A stretch of 64,000 nt of DNA from an uncultured Holophagaceae bacterium (GTDB lineage: Bacteria > Acidobacteriota > Holophagae > Holophagales > Holophagaceae), in NCBI GenBank assembly GCA_903927605.1, contig CAIYNT010000286.1:1-64000 (forward strand). Reading direction: 5' to 3'. Each line of letters begins with the position of its first letter. Position 1 is the stretch's first letter. The position numbers and the translations under genes were made by a program. The notes beneath the pieces are model-generated. The model saw only the letters and a list, made by a program, of their open reading frames with translations. It did no database searches and was not told where the DNA came from. Shown here piece by piece: positions 8,419-19,008 of this stretch.

Positions 8419-9783
8419 TCAGACTCTTGGCAGGAAAATCCGGAAACAGGTACCGCGACCCGGTTCGCTCTCCACCTGGATAGTGCCCTGGTTTTGCTTC
8501 ACGACACCGTGGACCATGGCCAGGCCCAGGCCTGTGCCCTTGCCCGCAGGCTTGGTCGTGAAGAACGGCTCGAAGATCTGCGCCACCAGTTCGGGTGACA
8601 TGCCTGAGCCGCTGTCCCTGACGCTGAGGCAGGCATAGTCGCCGGGAACCGCCTCCGTCAGTGCCGCACAGTCTGTCTGAGTCAGGGTCCGGTTGCAGCT
8701 GGTCAATTCGATTCGTCCGGGCCCCACGATGGCATCGCGGGCGTTCACCACCAGGTTGGTCAGAATCTGGTTGAGTTGGGTCGGATCCATCATGACTTTC
8801 CAAGTACCCACCCCGGGCGACCAGACCAGCTGGATCTCGGGCCCCACCAGCCGCCCCAGTACGCCCAGGATTCCGGTCATGGCCTCGTTGAGATCCACCA
8901 GAAGGGGATCCACCGGCTGCTGGCGGGCAAAGGCCAGCAATTGGCCTGTGAGGTCCGCCGAGTGTCGGGCCGCCCGCGTGATTTCCTCCAGGTGCTTGCG
9001 CTCAGGGTGGTCCAAGGGTAGCTGGTACAGGGCCAAGTCTGCGTTGGCAAGGATCACCCCCAGCATGTTGTTGTAATCGTGGGCCACGCCGCCCGCGAAG
9101 CGACCCACCAACTCCATCTTCTGGGCTTGGTGCAGCTGGGCCTGTAGCCTTGCCTGCTCCCTGAGCAGCTTGCGATGCTCGGTGATATCCCGCCCGATGC
9201 CCAGCACCCCGATGAGGGCACCATCAACATCGAACATAGGGGTCTTGAGTGTCTCGAACAGCCGCAGCTGCTTGGTTGCAACCAAGGTGACCCACTCTTC
9301 CTGTTGCCGGGTTCCACCTGCCGCAACTGCCTCCTGGTCATTCTGACGAAAGAGATCCGCCTCCTCCCGTGCGATGAAGTCGTAGTCCGTCTTTCCGACA
9401 ATCTCGGATTCCTTGGCCCCGAACACCTCTTCAAACGCGCCGTTGCAGCTCAGGTAAAAGCCTGCGGGATCTTTCAGCCATACCAGATCGGGAATGGCGT
9501 GAATGAGCGTCTGCAGCTTGGCTTCGCGACTGGCGACACTATCCACCAGGCGCTTCACCAGGACGAAGAGCATGGACGCAGTGACCGCTACGAACACCCA
9601 ACCCTTCGCGATACTCACGAGAGTCATGGTCGCCGGGTCGCTCACCAGAGCCTGGACGGCCCGATCAGAAAGCAGGATCCAAAGTCCCGAGAACCCAGCG
9701 TATAGGATGGTCACCCGTAGCGCTCCGGTAGTGGCCGACGACGATTTCAGGTGGAGCTTGACCGGCTCGTGCATAGAGGACAT
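8419..9783 (-). CDS. Membrane PAS-domain sensor histidine kinase
   Basis: A 454-residue sensor kinase. Two hydrophobic segments near the N terminus (about residues 22-45 and 55-80) anchor it. A PAS domain follows (IHAIPDLVWLKDPAGFYL to GIGRDITEHRK). The dimerisation/phospho-acceptor helix has GGVAHDYNNMLGVI, typical of the HDFNN-type kinases, and the ATPase domain has NLVVNARDAI, DSGSGM and GKGTGLGLAMVHG. No receiver is fused. I took the ATG at 9783 because the longer frame upstream is polar and crosses low-coding DNA. It is convergent with rseP (5-base gap) and divergent from the peroxidase gene. The stimulus and partner regulator are unknown. Confidence 0.92.
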   Translation of the reverse strand: MSSMHEPVKLHLKSSSATTGALRVTILYAGFSGLWILLSDRAVQALVSDPATMTLVSIAKGWVFVAVTASMLFVLVKRLVDSVASREAKLQTLIHAIPDLVWLKDPAGFYLSCNGAFEEVFGAKESEIVGKTDYDFIAREEADLFRQNDQEAVAAGGTRQQEEWVTLVATKQLRLFETLKTPMFDVDGALIGVLGIGRDITEHRKLLREQARLQAQLHQAQKMELVGRFAGGVAHDYNNMLGVILANADLALYQLPLDHPERKHLEEITRAARHSADLTGQLLAFARQQPVDPLLVDLNEAMTGILGVLGRLVGPEIQLVWSPGVGTWKVMMDPTQLNQILTNLVVNARDAIVGPGRIELTSCNRTLTQTDCAALTEAVPGDYACLSVRDSGSGMSPELVAQIFEPFFTTKPAGKGTGLGLAMVHGVVKQNQGTIQVESEPGRGTCFRIFLPRV

Positions 9784-9946
9784 CCGGGGGATCTGCTTCA
9801 ATCCAATGTCCAATATACAACCCTCAAAGTCCCAGCATTCTCTGGATCGTTGGTGTCTTGTTCGACTCACTTTCAATTCAAGTCTCGGCCTGCCATGGAA
9901 CGTGGAGCCCTTGGACGGCACCCAAGAACTGAATCCCGGAGCCACC

Positions 9947-10483
9947 GTGCGTTCAACTTTGTCTCTTGCCCTCCTCGCCACCCTGGCCTTGCCCGCAGCC
10001 GAAAGGAAGGTTCCCGTGTCCCTCTACGACCTCACACTCAACACCCTGGATGGCAAGCCCCAGTCCCTGGCGGCCTACAAGGGGAAGGTGGTGCTGGCCG
10101 TGAACGTGGCCAGCGAATGCGGCTTCACGCCCCAGTACGCGGGACTCCAAAAGCTCTACGCCGAGCAGAAGGACCGGGGCTTGGTGGTGCTGGCCTTCCC
10201 CTGCAACCAGTTCGGCGGGCAGGAGCCGGGCTCTGCGACGCAGATCGCGACCTTCTGTCAGAAGAACTATAGTGTGACTTTTCCGCTCTTCGAGAAGCTT
10301 GAGGTGAGGGGCGCCGGCAAGGCCCCGCTATACCAGTTCCTCACGGCCAAGCACGGAGAACCCGCCTGGAACTTCCACAAGTACCTCGTCGGCAAGGACG
10401 GACAGGTGATCCAGGCCTTCAGCAGCAAGGTGGCGCCGGACAGCCCCGAACTGAAGGCCGCCATCGAGGCTGCACTTAAATAG
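9947..10483 (+). CDS. Exported glutathione peroxidase-family thiol peroxidase
   Basis: A 178-residue peroxidase with a probable signal peptide (residues 1-18). It carries the GPx hallmarks: catalytic Cys58 in NVASECGFTPQY where animal enzymes have selenocysteine, FPCNQFGGQEPG with the potential resolving Cys86, and the WNFHKYLV motif. It reduces hydroperoxides; bacterial Cys-type family members often use thioredoxin rather than glutathione, so the reductant is uncertain. The GTG start at 9947 has GGAG five bases upstream and gives a clean signal sequence. It abuts marC tail to tail. Confidence 0.9.
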   Translation: MRSTLSLALLATLALPAAERKVPVSLYDLTLNTLDGKPQSLAAYKGKVVLAVNVASECGFTPQYAGLQKLYAEQKDRGLVVLAFPCNQFGGQEPGSATQIATFCQKNYSVTFPLFEKLEVRGAGKAPLYQFLTAKHGEPAWNFHKYLVGKDGQVIQAFSSKVAPDSPELKAAIEAALK

Positions 10484-11170
10484 CTACTTCGTCGAAACGA
10501 TGGCTGCCGGGGCAGTCTGCTGCATCTCGATGTAGAGGGCCTTCACGCCATTGATGAGGAACTGCATGGCCACAGCCGCGAGGATGAGGCCCATGAGTTT
10601 GTTCACCACATTGGTCCCGATGGCACCCAGGCGCGAGAACACGGCAGGGGCCTTGCGCAAAAAGAGGTAGATGATCCAAGTGTTCAAAAGGATGGCCAGA
10701 AGCACCACGCCGTACTCCAGCCAGCCAAGGCCCACGATCATGCCCATGACCGTCGAGATCGTGCCCGGGCCCGCCACCAGCGGAATGCCGAAGGGGATAA
10801 TGGCAAAGTCCTCCGGCAGTTTACGGCTGGCCTCGGCCTTCTGGCTCTCAGTGCTTCGCTCACGGGGATCCTCGCCGTAGAGCATCCCGATGGCACGGTA
10901 CAGCACCAGGACGCCTCCCACGAAACGCATGGCCAGAGCTGTGAATCCGAAGAGACTGAACATGAACTGGCCCACCAGCGCGAAGGCCAGCATGGCCGCT
11001 CCGGCGGTGAGGGAGGCCTTCCGGGCGCTGCGGCGCAGGGCCAGACGATCCATGCCCACTGTGGCACTGGCGAAAATGGCGGCAGAGCTGATGGGGTTGA
11101 GCACGGAGAAAAGCGAGGTGGTGACGCCAAGGGCGAAGGACCAAGTGGGCAGCGGGCCAAGATGGGGCAT
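10484..11170 (-). CDS. MarC/NAAT-family integral membrane protein
   Basis: A 228-residue protein with about six hydrophobic segments and the conserved features of the MarC (UPF0056) family: NPISSAAIFAS early on, and IPFGIPLVAGPGTIS in the middle. Family members are inner-membrane proteins; a role in antibiotic resistance or amino acid transport has been proposed but not firmly shown. Its stop codon touches the stop codon of the peroxidase gene on the opposite strand with no spacer. It appears monocistronic. Confidence 0.9.
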   Translation of the reverse strand: MPHLGPLPTWSFALGVTTSLFSVLNPISSAAIFASATVGMDRLALRRSARKASLTAGAAMLAFALVGQFMFSLFGFTALAMRFVGGVLVLYRAIGMLYGEDPRERSTESQKAEASRKLPEDFAIIPFGIPLVAGPGTISTVMGMIVGLGWLEYGVVLLAILLNTWIIYLFLRKAPAVFSRLGAIGTNVVNKLMGLILAAVAMQFLINGVKALYIEMQQTAPAAIVSTK

Positions 11171-11287
11171 GGCCCAGGTTACCGCAGAGCATGGATCCCT
11201 CGCTGATCACCGGTCAAGCTGACTGTGTCGCCCCTTGCCACACCATCGCAAGTGCACGTTGCATTTCCTGTGGATGAGCGGTAACCC

Positions 11288-11311
11288 TGGACACGCAAAA
11301 GCCCGTGTCCA
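11288..11311. repeat. Short hairpin ahead of a secreted-protein gene
   Basis: TGGACACG and its complement CGTGTCCA flank an 8-base loop in the gap between marC and the secreted-protein gene. No T-run follows, so it is not a clear terminator. Confidence 0.4.
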
Positions 11312-11389
11312 CTGGCTTTCAATGCCTGGCATGGGATGTGATACCTCTGTGGTGTGGGATTGAAGCCATCTCGCCCCAAAGGAGGCACC

Positions 11390-11731
11390 ATGCGACACCT
11401 GTCTCTGCTCGCCCTCATCACCCTCGCGGCCATCCCGCTCTCTGCCCATGACCACTGGCGCGATTCTCGCCGCATCGTGGTGGTCACGGAGCCCCGCTTC
11501 GCCCCCTGCCGTCCTTGGGAGGGACGTCGCTGGACTGATCGCTGGGAGCACCCTGGTTATGTCCACCGCTACGACTGCGGCGGCCAGGACTTCTCCCACT
11601 GCCCCGGCCCCTTGACCTGCCTTTCCAGGGACGCGTGGAACTTCGGTTCCGCTGAGCCTTCCCGGATTCGACAGCTGGTGTCTACCTCTCGCCCGGACCC
11701 TGAATGGACGGAGCCTGCCCTGGCCACCTAA
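11390..11731 (+). CDS. Small secreted protein of unknown function
   Basis: A 113-residue protein with a clear signal peptide (MRHLSLLALITLAAIPLSAHDH) and a mature part rich in Arg, Trp, His and Pro, with three Cys residues. GGAGG lies six bases before the ATG. No family is recognised. The distribution of Cys and aromatic residues suggests an oxidising, periplasmic location. Confidence 0.7.
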   Translation: MRHLSLLALITLAAIPLSAHDHWRDSRRIVVVTEPRFAPCRPWEGRRWTDRWEHPGYVHRYDCGGQDFSHCPGPLTCLSRDAWNFGSAEPSRIRQLVSTSRPDPEWTEPALAT

Positions 11732-11749
11732 TTTTTTTCGCCATCCATC

Positions 11750-11778
11750 TTGACAAATGCGAAAATAAAACGAATACT
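11750..11778 (+). promoter_or_regulatory. Near-consensus sigma-70 promoter
   Basis: TTGACA (11750-11755) and AATACT (11773-11778) are separated by exactly 17 bases in an A/T-rich patch, 26 bases before the ATG of the 66-residue gene. This is the clearest housekeeping promoter seen by eye in the window. Confidence 0.8.
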
Positions 11779-11804
11779 GGATAAACGGGACAGATGGAGC
11801 CCCC

Positions 11805-12005
11805 ATGCGGACCTCATTTCGCACCTACGGTTACAAGCTCAGCGGCTTCTTCATGGAATATGGCCCCATCGAGGCCGATAGCCTGGAAGCCGCCAAAGCG
11901 CAAATTCGACAGCGTCTGGGCGTGACTCGCCTGCCCTTGGGTGTCCAGATCTGGGATCTGGCAGAGCGTCCCCTCACCCGCTGGCGGGTGGACGCCGCGA
12001 GTTGA
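11805..12005 (+). CDS. Small uncharacterised protein
   Basis: A 66-residue soluble protein without a signal peptide: an N-terminal beta-like stretch (FRTYGYKLSGFFMEYG), a helix (DSLEAAKAQIRQRLG) and another strand region ending in RVDAAS. The pattern resembles a compact alpha/beta fold, but I recognise no family. It has a strong upstream promoter and a GGAG ribosome site, which argues that it is real and possibly well expressed. Confidence 0.7.
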   Translation: MRTSFRTYGYKLSGFFMEYGPIEADSLEAAKAQIRQRLGVTRLPLGVQIWDLAERPLTRWRVDAAS

Positions 12006-12058
12006 CGTCGGACTCGCCGCATCGATTACCCGCCCTCTTCACGCCTTTCACTTACGAT

Positions 12059-12997
12059 TCAGGTGTGATGTGCTTTCCACCAGGCCGTGCCCTCGTTCAC
12101 ATCCTTCGCGATCTGATCCCTCAGCTCGTCCACCGACGAGAACTTCGCCTCCCCGCGAAGGCGGTGAAGGAATCGCACTTCCATGCGGGCGCCGTAGAGG
12201 TCCTCTTCAAAGCCTGGCAGGTGGGTTTCCACCGTGAGGCGCTGACCATCGAAGGTGGGTTTCTCGCCAACATTCGTCATGCCCATGTGGGAACCCCCGT
12301 GGTGGGGAAGCACCGCCTCCGTCACATAAACCCCAAAGGCCGGCAGCTGTTCCTGCTCCCAGGCGAGGTTCGCCGTGGGGAACCCCAGGTGGCGGCCCCT
12401 GCGGTCTCCCTCCACCACCACACCGGTCAGGGCGTAGGGATGACCGAGCAGTTGCGAGGCCGCCCCCACCTCGCCCTGGTCCAGGGCTTCCCTGATCCGC
12501 GTACTGGAGAGCCGTCCGCCATCCGGGGCCCGCAGGGCCAGCGTATGCACCTGGCAGCCATGGGCCGCACCCCAGGCCTCCAGGGTTCCCACGTTGCCAC
12601 TTCGGTCCCGGCCAAAACAGAAGGCCCGACCCACATGCAGTTCCACGGGCGACAGGACGTGCTGGATGCGATCCAGGAATCGTTCGGGGCTCAGTTCGGA
12701 GAAGGCCCGGCTGAAGGGGATCACCCAGGCTAAGTCCATGGCCTCGGCCTCGAAGGCGGCCAGTCGCTGCTCCAGGGTCATGAGGAGTTTCGGTTTGCGC
12801 TGGGGCGCCACCACCAGGGTGGGATGCGGATCGAACGTCACCACCGCGGCCCGCTGTCCCAGCGCCTTCGCCCGACCTGAGGCGACCCGCAGCAGCTCCC
12901 GGTGACCCGCATGGACACCATCGAAGGTGCCGAGGGTCACCACGAAGGGTCCGGATACCGGGGCGGCTTCAAGGCTGTGGCGCCAGACGACCATCAT
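12059..12997 (-). CDS. ribF: Bifunctional riboflavin kinase/FAD synthetase
   Basis: A 312-residue enzyme that phosphorylates riboflavin to FMN and adenylylates FMN to FAD. The N-terminal nucleotidyltransferase domain carries GTFDGVHAGHREL (the HxGH-type motif), and SSTRIREAL marks its end. The C-terminal kinase domain shows GDRRGRHLGFPTANL. Its ATG overlaps the stop of terC (ATGA), so the two are co-translated. It works downstream of RibD, encoded elsewhere in this window. Confidence 0.96.
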   Translation of the reverse strand: MMVVWRHSLEAAPVSGPFVVTLGTFDGVHAGHRELLRVASGRAKALGQRAAVVTFDPHPTLVVAPQRKPKLLMTLEQRLAAFEAEAMDLAWVIPFSRAFSELSPERFLDRIQHVLSPVELHVGRAFCFGRDRSGNVGTLEAWGAAHGCQVHTLALRAPDGGRLSSTRIREALDQGEVGAASQLLGHPYALTGVVVEGDRRGRHLGFPTANLAWEQEQLPAFGVYVTEAVLPHHGGSHMGMTNVGEKPTFDGQRLTVETHLPGFEEDLYGARMEVRFLHRLRGEAKFSSVDELRDQIAKDVNEGTAWWKAHHT

Positions 12998-13938
12998 GGG
13001 GCTCCATCCTGTTCAGCGGGCCAGGCCAGGCTCGCGACAACGCTGCCCGCCAGCACGGCCGCGATGACCAGCAGGCTGTACTGCACGGGAATGGGCAGCC
13101 AGTGGACGATGCACATTTTAAGGCCCACGAAGGCCAGGACGACGGCCAGCCCAGTCTTCAACCGGTGGAAGCGGTCCATCATCTTGGCCAGTACGAAGTA
13201 GAGGCTCCGCAGACCCAGGATCGCGAAGATATTGGAGGTGTAGACCACGAAGGGATCGCGGCTCACGGCCAGCACGGCGGGAATGGAGTCCACGGCGAAG
13301 ACCAGATCCGTCATCTCGATGGTCAGGAGCACCAGGAGCATGGGGGTGGCGAGCCGCCGGCCCTTGCGCACCACCCAGAACCGTTCGTGGCCGCCGGACT
13401 CATCGAAGGGAACGAAACGACGGAAGGCCCGGGCCATGGGATTCTGGGCGGGATCGACCGCCTCCTCCTTCACCAGCAGCATCTTCAGGCCGGTGTAGAT
13501 GAGGAAGCCCCCAAAGACATACATCATCCACTCGAAGCGGTTCAACAGGGCCGTGCCGGCCAGGATCATCGCCGCCCGCATGATCAGCGCGCCCAATACA
13601 CCCCAGAAGAGCATCCGGTGCTGGTGGCGCAGGTCCACCCGGAAGCTCTGGAAGACCAGGACAAACACGAACAGGTTGTCCACACTGAGGGACTTCTCCA
13701 GTACGTAGCCCGTGAACCACTCCAGGCCCTTCTGCGAGCCCTCCGCCTGAAAGATTAGGCCATTGAAGAGCAGCGCCAAGCCGATCCACACCGCGCTCCA
13801 GACACCCGCCTCGCGCATGGTAGGTGCGTGGATACGACGGTTGAAGACGCCCAGATCCAGAGCCAGCATCAGAAACACGAAGGCGTGGAATCCAGACCAA
13901 GCCCACCAGGGAGCGGCTTGGAGCAGAGCGTCGACCAA
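12994..13938 (-). CDS. TerC-family integral membrane protein
   Basis: A 314-residue protein with about eight or nine hydrophobic helices and the TerC/Alx signature: GYVLEKSLSVDNLFVF in the first half and a second acidic membrane motif TDLVFAVDSIPAVLAVS. Family members are linked to tellurite resistance, alkaline-pH response and manganese export. The start is TTG at 13938 with GGAGG upstream (CTGGAGGACCC), a clear case of a rare start codon set by the ribosome site. It precedes ribF with an ATGA overlap; no other ter genes are near. Confidence 0.92.
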   Translation of the reverse strand: MVDALLQAAPWWAWSGFHAFVFLMLALDLGVFNRRIHAPTMREAGVWSAVWIGLALLFNGLIFQAEGSQKGLEWFTGYVLEKSLSVDNLFVFVLVFQSFRVDLRHQHRMLFWGVLGALIMRAAMILAGTALLNRFEWMMYVFGGFLIYTGLKMLLVKEEAVDPAQNPMARAFRRFVPFDESGGHERFWVVRKGRRLATPMLLVLLTIEMTDLVFAVDSIPAVLAVSRDPFVVYTSNIFAILGLRSLYFVLAKMMDRFHRLKTGLAVVLAFVGLKMCIVHWLPIPVQYSLLVIAAVLAGSVVASLAWPAEQDGAP

Positions 13939-14016
13939 GGGTCCTCCAGAGCCACCAGCTTATCTGGGTTGGAAAGGAGCCTGTTACAGAACCCCAGCTC
14001 CCGCCCCTTCACACAA

Positions 14017-14042
14017 GATGGGGCCCGCACCGGGGCCCCATC
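14017..14042 (-). terminator. Probable hairpin terminator of the small secreted gene
   Basis: GATGGGGCCC and GGGGCCCCATC form a strong GC stem with a short loop, 33 bases beyond the stop of the minus-strand gene. On the minus strand it is followed by TTGTGTG, a weak T-run, so termination may be partial. Confidence 0.5.
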
Positions 14043-14074
14043 GACTTTTGCAGCGCATGGTCTTACTTGACGTT

Positions 14075-14422
14075 CTAGGCGTCGTGCTTCTGCCGATAGA
14101 TCCGTCGGCTCTCACGGTTTTGCTCCTTCTGGAGCTTGGCGGCTTCCTTCTTCGTGACCTTGCCATCGGCCTGGGCCTTGGCGATGTTCTTGTTGACCCT
14201 TCCTTCTTGGCGCTCCAGCCGGGCGGTCTCCTTGGGCGTCAGGGACCCGCTGGCGACGCCCTGGGTGATGCGCTTCTGCTGGCGCTGGGCGCGGTTCTCC
14301 TCGTGCTGAACCCGTCCGGGAGTGCTGGTGGTCGGTGTGCTGGGTTGGGGCGCCTGGGCGAAGAGGGAGGCGCCCACGAGAAGGGATCCGAAGATGGCGG
14401 CGGAAAGACGACGAGCGTTCAT
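14075..14422 (-). CDS. Small exported, highly charged protein
   Basis: A 115-residue protein with a signal peptide (to about AQA, residue 24), a Pro/Thr linker, and a Gln/Arg/Lys/Glu-rich helical body. A repeat-like pattern (TARLERQEGRVNKNIAKAQADGKVTKKEAAKL) has the spacing of paired EF-hand-like or helix-turn-helix units containing ADGKVT, but no convincing calcium loop. Function unknown; probably periplasmic. Confidence 0.7.
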   Translation of the reverse strand: MNARRLSAAIFGSLLVGASLFAQAPQPSTPTTSTPGRVQHEENRAQRQQKRITQGVASGSLTPKETARLERQEGRVNKNIAKAQADGKVTKKEAAKLQKEQNRESRRIYRQKHDA

Positions 14423-14613
14423 GGGGTTTCCTTTTCAGGTTGGGGGCATCGGCCCGGGGTTCCTATTCATGTCCCATGCCAGATGGATATCTGGATTGAC
14501 CCCAGTGATTCATAAAGGGTTGAAGCCCCTGGCCGTGGAACCTTGCCTCCTGGTTGGCCAGGGATGATGCAGCCTGCCTCGCATAGAACCACGGACTCCC
14601 GCATCATGTCCCC

Positions 14614-15339
14614 ATGAGCCTGCCCCGCCTGTTCCTGGACGCCCTGCCGACCCTGGAGGGCCAACTGGTGCCTCTCGGCCCCGAGGCCGCCCGACACCTG
14701 AAGGCCCTGCGCCTGAAGCCCGGTGCCGCGCTGGAACTGATCCTGGGGGATCAGGCCTGGACCGCGGATCTCGCCGGATTGGATCGAGGTCAGGCCGTGG
14801 CCCGGCTCGTCGCGCCCCTGCGGGAGGACCGCGAGCCGCCCATCGGGCTGCAGGCCTGCCTGCCGCTTCCGGCCCAGCTCAGCCTCTTCGACGAGTGGTT
14901 GCCACCCCTGGTGGAGCTGGGCGTCACCCTCATCCAGCCCGTGGTCTACCAGCGCAGCGAGTTCGATGGCGCCAAGACCGCCGCCCGCCTGGAACGGTGG
15001 GCCCGGATCATCCAGTCCGCCAGTGAGCAGAGCCACCGCAACCGGCTGCCCGAACTTCGCCCCCCCATGCCCTTCGCAGCCCTGCCCAGCTGGAAGGCAC
15101 CCCAGAAGTGGGTGGCCTACGAGCTGGCCACGGGCCAGTCGAATCCCGCCCTGGACCGCGAGACCCTGGCCTTCACCAGCGGTCCCGAGGGGGGCATCAC
15201 CGACGAGGAATTCGAGGCCCTTTCCGCCGCCGGGTGGCAGCCCGTCAGCCTGGGTCGCAGCATCCTCCGCGCCGTCACCGCTCCCGTGGCCCTGCTGGGG
15301 GCCGTGCAGTTCGAACTGGGACGCTCACCACGAGTCTGA
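14614..15339 (+). CDS. rsmE: 16S rRNA m3U1498 methyltransferase
   Basis: A 241-residue SPOUT-class methyltransferase that methylates N3 of U1498 in 16S rRNA. The small N-terminal PUA-like domain is followed by the knotted SAM-binding domain with FTSGPEGGITDEEFEAL and the C-terminal LGRSILRAVTAPVALLGAVQ, both strongly diagnostic. It appears to stand alone, with about 190 non-coding bases on each side. Confidence 0.95.
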   Translation: MSLPRLFLDALPTLEGQLVPLGPEAARHLKALRLKPGAALELILGDQAWTADLAGLDRGQAVARLVAPLREDREPPIGLQACLPLPAQLSLFDEWLPPLVELGVTLIQPVVYQRSEFDGAKTAARLERWARIIQSASEQSHRNRLPELRPPMPFAALPSWKAPQKWVAYELATGQSNPALDRETLAFTSGPEGGITDEEFEALSAAGWQPVSLGRSILRAVTAPVALLGAVQFELGRSPRV

Positions 15340-15530
15340 TCACGGGCAGGTGCAGGCCCGGGAACCTCCACACGCGCCATGCGGGTGACTCCATCTGGCT
15401 CTTTTAGGGGCGCCCTGATTGCTGGAGCCCATCCAGTCTCCCGGTTTTCCTAGTACGCTGCCCCATTGCTTCCATCACGGGTGAGCCAATTTCACTACCA
15501 ATCTGTTCGCTTAACTCTTTGGCATCCATC

Positions 15531-15815
15531 ATGTCTCCCAACCCTGCGACTTCCGGCTCCCGAGTTCTTAACTGGTCCCTGACCATCGGAGGAAGCATCT
15601 GTCTTGTCCTTGGTGTCGCTGTTTTAGTGAAGAGTCAGCAACCACCTATCCCCCGCAGCTTTATATTTTTGATGTCCGTTTTTGTGTTGGGCATGGGCCT
15701 TGGTAATTTGTTGGAACTTAGCTACCCGGAACTGTCTTCAAAATCCAAATTCATTGCCAAGGTCTTTGCCGGTTTTGCCATTTTTTCTATGAGCTGGGCC
15801 ATATCCCATCCATGA
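15531..15815 (+). CDS. Small two-helix or three-helix membrane protein
   Basis: A 94-residue protein with hydrophobic segments near residues 15-36, 43-60 and 75-92. Its coding sequence is visibly more A/T-rich than its neighbours and uses codons such as TTA, TTT and AAA that are rare around it, so recent acquisition is plausible. No ribosome site is clear; I used the ATG at 15531 rather than an upstream TTG. No family recognised. Confidence 0.5.
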   Translation: MSPNPATSGSRVLNWSLTIGGSICLVLGVAVLVKSQQPPIPRSFIFLMSVFVLGMGLGNLLELSYPELSSKSKFIAKVFAGFAIFSMSWAISHP

Positions 15816-15865
15816 CCATCTGCTCAACCTCCCGCTCAACTCGAACCCTCACCAAGGAGGCTTGC

Positions 15866-16291
15866 ATGCATCAAGCGGCCAAGTGGATCGCAGGCCTGGG
15901 GATGGCCCTGGCCCTTCTCGCCGGAATACCGGCGGTGGCTCAGACGAAACCGGTGGCGACGCCCAGTCCCACGCCCGTGGGCGACGGCACCTTCCTGTTG
16001 ACCATCTTCCTGAAGCATGACCAGTCGAGGCCCCTGGGGAAGCTCAATGAGCAATTGAAGGAGCAGGGCTTCTTCAAGACCTTCCCGCCACAAGGCGTAG
16101 AGGTCGTGTCCTGGTACGTGGTGATGGGCATCGGCCAGGTGGTGACGCTGCGCCTGCCGGCGGGCCGACTGCGGGAAGTGAACCGCATCCTGGAGGACAC
16201 CGCCTGGGGGGCCTACAGCACGGAGTTCTACCCGACCTACGACTTCAAAGCCATCGCCGAGCAGATGCGAGTCCAGACGTCAGGCAAGTAG
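15866..16291 (+). CDS. Secreted protein with muconolactone isomerase-like fold
   Basis: A 141-residue protein with a signal peptide (residues 1-26, ending AVAQ). The mature part (DGTFLLTIFLKHDQSRPLGKLNEQLKEQ, given here only in outline, to WGAYSTEFYPTYDF) has the alternating strand-helix layout of a dimeric alpha/beta barrel, similar to muconolactone isomerase-like proteins; this is a fold-level guess. AAGGAGG before the ATG fixes the start. Enzymatic role unknown. Confidence 0.65.
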   Translation: MHQAAKWIAGLGMALALLAGIPAVAQTKPVATPSPTPVGDGTFLLTIFLKHDQSRPLGKLNEQLKEQGFFKTFPPQGVEVVSWYVVMGIGQVVTLRLPAGRLREVNRILEDTAWGAYSTEFYPTYDFKAIAEQMRVQTSGK

Positions 16292-16425
16292 ACCGAGCCT
16301 TAGGTATAACCCACCCTTCAGGCCCATCGAAGGTGGGGGAGGGCGATTGTATCTCCAGGTGTATTAATTCCATGATTTTACCCATCCACACGAGCGCCTA
16401 CCTCGAAAAGGATCTAACCTGTGAC

Positions 16426-16477
16426 GTCCTCCCAGGCTGAGGACGGGTGCCTTGGCCGACCATCCGGCGAGGCACCC
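16426..16477 (+). promoter_or_regulatory. Two tandem hairpins ahead of the DUF2235 gene
   Basis: GTCCTC/GAGGAC (16426-16444) is followed with no gap by GGGTGCCT/AGGCACCC (16445-16477), whose loop carries a further GCCG/CGGC pair. The second stem ends just before the AAGGAGG ribosome site. It could be a leader attenuator or a terminator of the preceding gene; no T-run is present. Confidence 0.45.
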
Positions 16478-16493
16478 ATCTAAGGAGGCGGGT

Positions 16494-18850
<2,357 letters not shown>

Positions 18851-18877
18851 CCATCTATCGATCCTTTGTCGGTCCCC

Positions 18878-18929
18878 GAAACGCCGTGCGCACGGAAAAC
18901 CCCCTGGTTCCCCGTGTCTACGGCGTTTC
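18878..18929 (+). promoter_or_regulatory. Long-range inverted repeat between gap and glk
   Basis: GAAACGCCGT and ACGGCGTTTC form a 10-bp stem around 32 bases; the inner part also contains the palindrome CGTGCGCACG. No T-run follows. It may end gap transcription or fold in the glk leader. Confidence 0.4.
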
Positions 18930-19008
18930 ACCATGTTCGTAGCTGGCCCTCCGGGGTCGAGGCTGGCTTTCCCTTGTCCTGTTTGGGTTTCGTTGAGGTG
19001 ATCTTCCC

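Noticed and set aside
7274..8803. A 509-codon open frame on the minus strand
   Set aside because: Antisense to rseP and overlapping the sensor kinase in another frame.
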